Of a DNA stretch of 5,789 bases, positions 1-4,294 are shown in pieces (position 1 is the first letter of the stretch; every line of letters starts with the position of its first letter). This DNA is from Pseudomonadota bacterium (GTDB lineage: Bacteria > Pseudomonadota > Gammaproteobacteria > Burkholderiales > Burkholderiaceae_C). The notes under the pieces were generated by a model. It was given only the letters and a program-made list of their open reading frames with translations. It was not told the origin of the DNA and did no database searches. The stretch spans positions 1-5,789 of the forward strand of contig JAJZHS010000179.1 of the NCBI GenBank assembly GCA_021798395.1, given 5' to 3'. The translations under genes and the position numbers were made by a program.

Positions 1-1473
1 ATCGTGCTGCTGCCGTACGCCGGCACGCTGGCGCCGGCCATCGCGCCGGGGCTGGCGCACCTGGGCGTGATGCTTCCGTGCAGCGCGCTGCACCATCTGC
101 TGTTCGTCGACGACCCGACGCTGGCGCTGGTGGCCACCAGCGCCAATCCGGGCGGCGAGCCGCTGGTGATCGACGGCGACGACGCGCGCCAGCGGCTGCG
201 CGCGATCGCCGACCTGGTCGTCGACCACCCGCGGCAGATCGTCGTGCGCGCCGACGACTCGGTGGTGCGCGCGCACGCCTCGGGCGCGGTGTTCATCCGG
301 CGCGCGCGCGGCTACGTGCCCGAGCCGATCGACCTCGGCAGCGACGGCCCGGCGGTGCTCGCGGTCGGCGCACACCAGAAAGCCACGGTGACGCTGACGC
401 GCGGTCGCGAAGCCTTCGTCTCGCAGCACCTGGGAACGCTGGACAACGCGGCCACGCTGGACTTTCTCGAGCACAGCGCGGCGCACCTCGCGGCCCTGGC
501 CGGCGTGCGCCCGGAGCGCATCGCCTGCGACCTGCATCCCGACCTGGCCAGCACCCGATGGGCCGAGCGCCAGGGGCTGCCGGTCGTTCCGGTGCAGCAC
601 CACCTCGCGCACGTCGCCGCGGTGATGGCCGAGAACGCCGTGCGCGGCCCGCTGCTCGGCGTGGCGCTCGACGGCTACGGCTACGGCGTCGGCGGCCAGG
701 CGTGGGGCGGCGAGCTGCTCGCAGTCGACGGTCGCGACTGGCGCCGCGTCGGCCATCTGGCCGGCCTGCCGCTGCCCGGCGGCGACCGCGCCACGCGCGA
801 GCCGTGGCGCATCGCGCTGGCCGTGCTGCAGCGCCTCGGCCTGGACGACGCGCGCTTCGCCGGAATCGACGCCGCGCGCACCCTGCGCCGCTGGCTGCCG
901 GGTATGCAGCTGCCGCATTCCAGCGCACTGGGGCGGGTGTTCGACGCCGCTGCCGCGCTGCTCGGCGTGTGCGCGGCGCAGGACTACGACGGCCAGGCCG
1001 CGATGCAGCTCGAGGCCCTGGTCGGCGAGTCCGGCGAGTCCGGCGAGGACTCGGCGCTGGGGCCGGACGACGGTTTCGCGCTCGCCGACGGCGTGCTCGA
1101 CCTGTGGCCGATGTTGCGCGCGCTGGCCGCGCCCGGGCTGTCGCCGCGGCGCGGCGCGGCCCTGCTGCACGCCACCCTGGCGCGCGCGCTCGACGCCTGG
1201 ATCGCCGATGTCGCCGCGTCGCGAGGTCTGCGCGTGGTCGCGCTGGGCGGCGGTTGCATGGCCAATCGCGTGCTCGCCGACGCGCTGCTCGCGCGCCTGC
1301 GCGGGCGCGGCCTCGACGTGCGCGTCGCGCGCAGCGTGCCGTGCGGCGACGGCGGACTTTCACTCGGACAAGCCCTTTGGGCAAGGGAGGCGGCATGTGC
1401 CTGGCAATCCCCGCGCGCATCGTCGAGCTGCTGCCTGGCGAACAGGCCAGAGTCAGCCTCGATGGCGTCATGA
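1..1473 (+). CDS. hypF: HypF carbamoyltransferase, C-terminal two thirds (5' end cut by window)
   Basis: HypF uses carbamoyl phosphate and ATP to make carbamoyl-adenylate and carbamoylates the C-terminal cysteine of HypE, the first step to the CN ligands of [NiFe] hydrogenase; it is cytoplasmic. The frame is open from the first base, so the N-terminal acylphosphatase and zinc-finger parts lie outside the window. About 490 codons are seen, against roughly 750 in the family. The first ~330 bases are the end of the YrdC-like domain (GVMLPCSALHHLLF, TSANPGGEP, DDSVVRA). The rest is the Kae1/TobZ-like domain: CDLHPDLASTRWA, the metal-binding VQHHLAH (nt ~592-612), LDGYGYGVGGQAWGGE (nt ~667-714), REPWRIAL, SSALGRVFDAAAALLG, YDGQAAMQLEAL, ALGGGCMANR and the terminal GDGGLSLGQAL. 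Homologues as I recall them end soon after this last motif. Here the frame continues about 30 codons and overlaps hypC by 79 bases, giving a Ser/Ala/Cys-rich tail of no recognisable kind. Identity is certain; the true C-terminus is less so. Confidence 0.96.
   Translation: MVLLPYAGTLAPAIAPGLAHLGVMLPCSALHHLLFVDDPTLALVATSANPGGEPLVIDGDDARQRLRAIADLVVDHPRQIVVRADDSVVRAHASGAVFIRRARGYVPEPIDLGSDGPAVLAVGAHQKATVTLTRGREAFVSQHLGTLDNAATLDFLEHSAAHLAALAGVRPERIACDLHPDLASTRWAERQGLPVVPVQHHLAHVAAVMAENAVRGPLLGVALDGYGYGVGGQAWGGELLAVDGRDWRRVGHLAGLPLPGGDRATREPWRIALAVLQRLGLDDARFAGIDAARTLRRWLPGMQLPHSSALGRVFDAAAALLGVCAAQDYDGQAAMQLEALVGESGESGEDSALGPDDGFALADGVLDLWPMLRALAAPGLSPRRGAALLHATLARALDAWIADVAASRGLRVVALGGGCMANRVLADALLARLRGRGLDVRVARSVPCGDGGLSLGQALWAREAACAWQSPRASSSCCLANRPESASMAS
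1024..1050 (+). repeat. 9-bp tandem repeat inside hypF
   Basis: Two exact copies of GGCGAGTCC (1024-1032, 1033-1041) are followed by a third copy that diverges after six bases (GGCGAGGAC). They keep the frame and encode Gly-Glu-Ser, Gly-Glu-Ser, Gly-Glu-Asp. The repeat follows the conserved GQAAMQLEAL motif, in what looks like a variable surface loop of the Kae1-like domain. Unit number could vary between strains without breaking the frame. No function is implied. Confidence 0.75.
1373..1390 (+). promoter_or_regulatory. hypC ribosome binding site, partly held in a small hairpin
   Basis: A strong Shine-Dalgarno sequence, AAGGGAGG (1383-1390), lies four bases before the hypC ATG at 1395. Its first five bases can pair with CCCTT at 1373-1377 around the five-base loop TGGGC. 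An alternative pairing is GCCC (1372-1375) with GGGC (1379-1382). A ribosome translating hypF through this point would melt the structure, so hypC may be translationally coupled to hypF. The site and the complementarity are seen directly; the coupling is inferred. Confidence 0.5.
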
Positions 1474-1616
1474 AGACCATCTCCACGGCGCTGCTCGACG
1501 ACCTTGCGGTCGGCGACTACGTGATCCTGCACGTCGGCTACGCGCTGGTCAAGGTCGACGAGGACGAAGCGCTGCGCACGCTCGAACTGCTGCGCGCTGC
1601 GGGAGTCCAGCCGTGA
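1395..1616 (+). CDS. hypC: HypC/HupF-family hydrogenase maturation chaperone
   Basis: HypC binds iron with HypD, forms the scaffold on which the Fe(CN)2(CO) group is built, and delivers it to the apo large subunit of [NiFe] hydrogenase in the cytoplasm. The 73-residue product is a normal or slightly short size for the family. It begins with the diagnostic MCLAIPARI; Cys2, exposed after removal of Met1, is the essential iron/HypD ligand. The conserved core DYVILHVGYALVKVDEDEA follows, with the family histidine at residue 46. The MCLAIP motif and the strong ribosome binding site fix the start. It starts inside the last 79 bases of the hypF frame, one frame back, so the two genes share DNA. Its stop lies in GTGA (1613-1616). 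hypD would normally follow directly but is not there. I could not tell HypC from a HupF-type paralogue with certainty; the hyp context favours HypC. Confidence 0.96.
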   Translation: MCLAIPARIVELLPGEQARVSLDGVMKTISTALLDDLAVGDYVILHVGYALVKVDEDEALRTLELLRAAGVQP

Positions 1617-1649
1617 CCCGCGCCCAAGCATGCCGCGACCGCAGCGCCG

Positions 1650-1674
1650 GGCGCGCAGCGCCGGGGGCGCATCC
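1650..1674 (+). repeat. 25-bp direct repeat, copy 1
   Basis: This copy is identical over 25 bases to 1728-1752, a spacing of 78 bases. The match ends abruptly at 1649 (G against C at 1727). Each copy contains the short palindrome GGCGC-GCA-GCGCC and then GGGGGCGCATCC. Each is followed at once by an ATGA: after one extra C here (ATG at 1676), and directly at the hypE start in copy 2. A partial third unit, GCAGCGCCGGG, lies just upstream at 1641-1651. Confidence 0.85.
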
Positions 1675-1703
1675 CATGAGCGCGGCGCCCGGCCGCTCCG
1701 AAG

Positions 1704-1734
1704 GCGCGCTCAGCCCCCTCGGGGGGCGGCGCGC
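1704..1734. repeat. Long G/C palindrome (12 bp in two stems)
   Basis: The inner stem GCCCCC (1713-1718) pairs with GGGGGC (1722-1727) around the loop TCG. The outer stem GCGCGC (1704-1709) pairs with GCGCGC (1729-1734), separated from the inner stem by an asymmetric internal loop (TCA against G). Elements with a core like CAGCCCCCTCGGGGGG are, from memory, common between genes in GC-rich Burkholderiales. It has no T-run, so it is not a classical terminator. It could pause transcription, protect an mRNA end or be a mobile palindromic repeat. It overlaps the start of repeat copy 2. Confidence 0.7.
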
Positions 1735-1752
1735 AGCGCCGGGGGCGCATCC
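1728..1752 (+). repeat. 25-bp direct repeat, copy 2, carrying the hypE ribosome binding site
   Basis: This second exact copy of 1650-1674 abuts the hypE ATG at 1753. Its GGGGG run (1741-1745) is the only purine-rich stretch at a suitable distance (seven bases) to serve as the hypE ribosome binding site. HypE initiation therefore depends on repeat sequence. The left part of the copy pairs into the palindrome at 1704-1734, which could affect access to this site. Confidence 0.8.
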
Positions 1753-2784
1753 ATGACCCGCCGCCTGGACATCGCGCGCGGCGTCGTCGACCTGTCGCAC
1801 GGCGCCGGCGGGCGCGCCATGGCGCAACTCATCGCGGAGGTCTTCGCCCCCGCGCTCGACAACCCGCTGCTGCGCCAGGGAAACGACCAGGCGGCGTTCG
1901 ACGTCGCTGCCGGCACCATGGTCATGAGCACCGACGGCTACGTCGTCTCGCCTTTGTTCTTCCCCGGCGGCGACATCGGCTCGCTGGCCGTGCACGGCAC
2001 CATCAACGACCTGGCGATGGCCGGCGCGCGCCCGCTGCACCTGTCGGCCAGCTTTTTCATCGAGGAAGGGTTCGCGCTGGCCGAACTCGCGCGCATCGCG
2101 CGCAGCATGGGCGACGCGGCGCGCCGCGCCGGCGTCGCCGTGGTCACCGGAGACACCAAGGTGGTCGAGCGCGGCAAGGCCGACGGCGTGTTCATCTGCA
2201 CCACCGGCATCGGCGTCGTTCCCGCCGGGCTGCGGTTGTCGGGCGACCGCGCGCGCGCCGGCGACGTCGTGCTGCTGTCTGGGACCATCGGCGACCACGG
2301 CGTGGCGGTGATGTCGCGGCGCGACAACCTCGAGTTCGACACCGAGATCGTGTCGGATTCGGCGGCGCTGCACGACCTGGTCGCTGCCATGGTTTCGGCC
2401 GCGCCGCAGGCGCTGCGGCTGATGCGCGACCCGACGCGCGGCGGCCTGGCCGCGACGCTCAACGAAATCGCGCACCAGTCGGGGGTCGGCGTGCTGTTGC
2501 GCGAAGCGTCGATCCCGCTGCTGCCCCAGGTCGCCGCGGCGTGCGAACTGCTCGGGCTCGACCCGCTGAACGTCGCCAACGAGGGCAAGCTGCTGGCCGT
2601 GGTCGACGCCGCGCAGGCCGACGCCGTGCTGGCCGCGATGCGTGCGCATCCGCTCGGGGCGCGTGCGGCGTGCATCGGCGAAATCGTCGACGATCCGCGG
2701 CATTTCGTGCAGATGATCACCAGCTTCGGAGGGCGGCGCATGGTGGACTGGCTGGCCGGAGAACAACTGCCGCGCATCTGCTGA
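1753..2784 (+). CDS. hypE: HypE carbamoyl dehydratase (hydrogenase CN ligand synthesis)
   Basis: HypE accepts a carbamoyl group from HypF on its C-terminal cysteine and dehydrates it with ATP to a protein thiocyanate, then gives CN to iron on HypC-HypD. The 343-residue product is full length for this PurM/AIR-synthase-like family. Visible motifs are LSHGAGGRAM near the N-terminus, PLFFPGGDIG, HGTINDLAMAGA (Asp86), VVTGDTKVV (Lys136), GDHGVAVMSRR, DPTRGGLAATLNE, NVANEGK (Glu277) and the terminal PRIC with acceptor Cys343. I chose ATG 1753 because homologues begin a few residues before the HGAGGR motif. The frame stays open upstream to 1630, but that part is repeat DNA translating to low-complexity Arg/Ala/Gly sequence. 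The start overlaps, as ATGA, the stop of the 47-codon frame crossing the spacer. hoxA follows after 24 bases, so the two are probably cotranscribed. All residues expected for activity appear present. Confidence 0.97.
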   Translation: MTRRLDIARGVVDLSHGAGGRAMAQLIAEVFAPALDNPLLRQGNDQAAFDVAAGTMVMSTDGYVVSPLFFPGGDIGSLAVHGTINDLAMAGARPLHLSASFFIEEGFALAELARIARSMGDAARRAGVAVVTGDTKVVERGKADGVFICTTGIGVVPAGLRLSGDRARAGDVVLLSGTIGDHGVAVMSRRDNLEFDTEIVSDSAALHDLVAAMVSAAPQALRLMRDPTRGGLAATLNEIAHQSGVGVLLREASIPLLPQVAAACELLGLDPLNVANEGKLLAVVDAAQADAVLAAMRAHPLGARAACIGEIVDDPRHFVQMITSFGGRRMVDWLAGEQLPRIC

Positions 2785-2792
2785 CGCGCAGC

Positions 2793-2799
2793 GAAGGAG
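2793..2799 (+). promoter_or_regulatory. hoxA ribosome binding site
   Basis: GAAGGAG lies nine bases before the ATG at 2809, in the 24-base hypE-hoxA gap. It supports that start over the internal Met13 (nt 2845), which lacks such a site. No promoter or sigma-54 (-24/-12) sequence is evident in this gap, so hoxA is probably read from the hyp transcript. Confidence 0.7.
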
Positions 2800-2808
2800 C
2801 CCACGAAG

Positions 2809-4260
2809 ATGAACGCCATCGTCCGGCCGGCCGAGCAGCCGAGCATGCACACGACCGTGCTGGTGGTCGACGACGAGCCGCGTTCGCTGGAAGCGTTGCG
2901 GCGGGTGCTGAGCGACGAGTTCGAGGTCATCCTGGCGCGAAGCGCGGCCGAAGCCGAGGCCGTGCTGGCTTCGGACATGGTGCAGATCGTCCTGTGCGAC
3001 CAGAAGATGCCCGGCGAGGCCGGCGTCGATTTTCTCGCCCGGGTGCGCCAGGCGTGGCCCGACCCGGTGCGCATGATCATCTCGGGCTACACCGACGCCG
3101 AAGACATCATCGCCGGCGTCAACGAGGCCGGGATCTTCCGCTACCTGACCAAGCCGTGGCGGCCCGACGACCTGCTGCAGAGCCTGCGCGACGCGGCCGA
3201 GGAGTTCCAGGCCCAGAAAGTGCAGCTGCACCTTCCGGCGCAGGCGCTGCCGCAGCCGACCCACGGCTTCGACGACCACGGCATCGTGCACGCCGCGCGC
3301 AGCCCGATGCGCCAGACGCTGGCCTACGCCGCGCGCGCGGCCTGTTGCGGAATCCCGGTCCTGATCACCGGCGAATCGGGCACCGGCAAGGAACTGCTGG
3401 CACGCGCCATCCACCGCGGCAGCGCGCGCGGCGACAAGCCCTTCGTGGTCGAGAACTGCGGGGCGCTGCCCGACGAGCTGCTCGAGAGCGAGTTGTTCGG
3501 CTACAAGCGCGGGGCCTTCACCGGTGCCTACAGCGACCGTCTCGGGCTGTTCGAGATGGCGCACGGCGGAACCATCTTCCTCGACGAAGTCGGCGAGACC
3601 TCGCCGTCGTTCCAGGTCAAGCTGCTGCGCGTGCTGCAGGAAGGCGAAGTGCGCCCGCTGGGCGCGCAGCGCACGCGCAAGGTCGACGTGCGCGTCATCT
3701 CGGCGACCAACCGCGACCTGGCCGCCGAAGTCGCGGCCGGACGCTTCCGGCGCGACCTGTACTACCGCCTGGCGGTGTTCCCGATCCACCTGCCCGCGCT
3801 GCGCGATCGCGCGATGGACATTCCCGAGATCGCCACGCGCATCCTGGCCGACGTCAACCAGGCGTTCGGCCGCCGCGTGCGCGGCTTCTCCGACGCCTGC
3901 ATGCAGCAGCTGATGGAGCATGAATGGCCCGGCAACGTCAGGCAGCTGCAAAACGAGATCCAGCGCATGGTCGCGCTGCACGACGGCGACGCGCCGCTGC
4001 CCGCCGCGGTCTCGCCGGTCGGGGCGCGCGGCGACGACGGCGTCGAGGCGGCAGCGCCGGGGAGCAGCCTGCGCAGCCAGGTCGAGGCTCTGGAGGCGCG
4101 CATCCTCGCCGAATCGTTGCGCCGCCACCGCGGCAACATCAGCCGCAGCGCCGCCGAGCTCGGATTGTCGCGCGTCGGGCTGCGCGCGAAAATCGAACGC
4201 TACGGACTGGCCCGCGCGCTGGATCCGTTCGACGACGGCGGCGCGATCGCCGCGGCCTGA
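2809..4260 (+). CDS. hoxA: HoxA/HupR-type NtrC-family response regulator, hydrogenase transcription activator
   Basis: This 483-residue protein has the full NtrC layout. The receiver domain (about 15-130) has acidic pocket Asp21/Asp22, phospho-acceptor Asp64 (LCDQKMPG), Ser92 (MIISGYTD) and Lys115 (LTKPW). The sigma-54 AAA+ domain (about 160-395) has Walker A GESGTGKE (188-195), the sigma-54-contacting GAFTGA loop (235-240), Walker B GGTIFLDE (253-260) and the arginine finger region RFRRDLYYRL (312-321). The C-terminal Fis-type helix-turn-helix (about 430-468) has NISRSAAELGLSRVGLRAKI. The receiver sequence (QKMPGEAGVDFL, ISGYTDAEDIIAGVNEAGI, YLTKPW) resembles HoxA/HupR of H2-oxidising bacteria, and hypE lies directly upstream. 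In Ralstonia, HoxA drives sigma-54 hydrogenase promoters and is inactive when phosphorylated by HoxJ in the absence of H2. The intact GAFTGA supports sigma-54 use. A Cys-Cys pair (179-180) sits just before Walker A. The genes usually following (hoxB, hoxC, hoxJ) are absent; a convergent gene comes instead. The family is certain; HoxA versus HupR naming is less so. Confidence 0.88.
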   Translation: MNAIVRPAEQPSMHTTVLVVDDEPRSLEALRRVLSDEFEVILARSAAEAEAVLASDMVQIVLCDQKMPGEAGVDFLARVRQAWPDPVRMIISGYTDAEDIIAGVNEAGIFRYLTKPWRPDDLLQSLRDAAEEFQAQKVQLHLPAQALPQPTHGFDDHGIVHAARSPMRQTLAYAARAACCGIPVLITGESGTGKELLARAIHRGSARGDKPFVVENCGALPDELLESELFGYKRGAFTGAYSDRLGLFEMAHGGTIFLDEVGETSPSFQVKLLRVLQEGEVRPLGAQRTRKVDVRVISATNRDLAAEVAAGRFRRDLYYRLAVFPIHLPALRDRAMDIPEIATRILADVNQAFGRRVRGFSDACMQQLMEHEWPGNVRQLQNEIQRMVALHDGDAPLPAAVSPVGARGDDGVEAAAPGSSLRSQVEALEARILAESLRRHRGNISRSAAELGLSRVGLRAKIERYGLARALDPFDDGGAIAAA

Positions 4261-4272
4261 GCGCGCAGCGCA

Positions 4273-4291
4273 GGCCGCCGGCTGGGCGGCC
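4273..4291. terminator. Possible bidirectional hairpin between convergent hoxA and the cyclase gene
   Basis: GGCCGCC (4273-4279) and GGCGGCC (4285-4291) form a perfect 7-bp G/C stem around the loop GGCTG. It sits in the 34-base gap between two convergent stop codons, where a shared terminator is expected. There is no T-run on either strand, so it is not a classical intrinsic terminator. It may act as an mRNA end stabiliser or with Rho. Confidence 0.45.
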
Positions 4292-4294
4292 GGA

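Larger units (their letters stand above)
1617..1752. other. Repeat-rich hypC-hypE spacer, the place where hypD is normally found
   Basis: These 136 bases separate hypC from hypE, whereas genes of this operon type usually overlap or nearly touch. The spacer holds two copies of a 25-bp repeat and one long G/C hairpin, entered separately. None of the three forward frames shows a HypD hallmark: there is no VCG(G/T)HT-type motif and no GPGCPVC motif. One frame is open throughout, from GTG at 1613 to TGA at 1756. It gives a 47-codon Ala/Gly/Arg/Pro-rich peptide containing RAAPGAHP twice because of the DNA repeat. It has no recognisable domain, and I do not call it a gene. Confidence 0.8.

Noticed and set aside
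78..1616. A long forward frame through hypF that ends as hypC
   Set aside because: Only the last 73 codons (hypC) carry recognisable protein. The upstream part is Arg/Ala/Gly-rich shadow of hypF, so this is not a natural HypF-HypC fusion. I also saw no standard slippery heptamer in phase for a programmed -1 shift near 1372-1382.
1630..1752. An upstream start for HypE adding about 41 residues
   Set aside because: The added part is a translation of repeat DNA and does not resemble HypE N-termini, which begin close to the HGAGGR motif.
1614..1761. TGACCCGC at both 1614-1621 and 1754-1761 as a target-site duplication around an inserted element
   Set aside because: The same octamer also occurs at 5035-5042 and 5704-5711, so it is common here. 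Stop and start contexts (GTGACC, ATGACC) also favour it by chance.
2785..2808. A separate promoter for hoxA
   Set aside because: The gap is only 24 bases and shows a ribosome binding site but no -35/-10 or -24/-12 pattern.
1549..4128. A long open frame on the minus strand opposite hypE and hoxA
   Set aside because: It is antisense to two genes with full conserved motifs. Its translation is low-complexity Arg/Ala/Gln/His-rich sequence typical of very GC-rich shadow frames.
4261..4271. GCGCGCAGCGC after hoxA (and CGCGCAGCG after hypE at 2785-2793) as further copies of the spacer repeat
   Set aside because: The 10-mer GCGCGCAGCG also occurs inside coding sequence at 1327-1336 and 5748-5757, so these short matches are explained by base composition.
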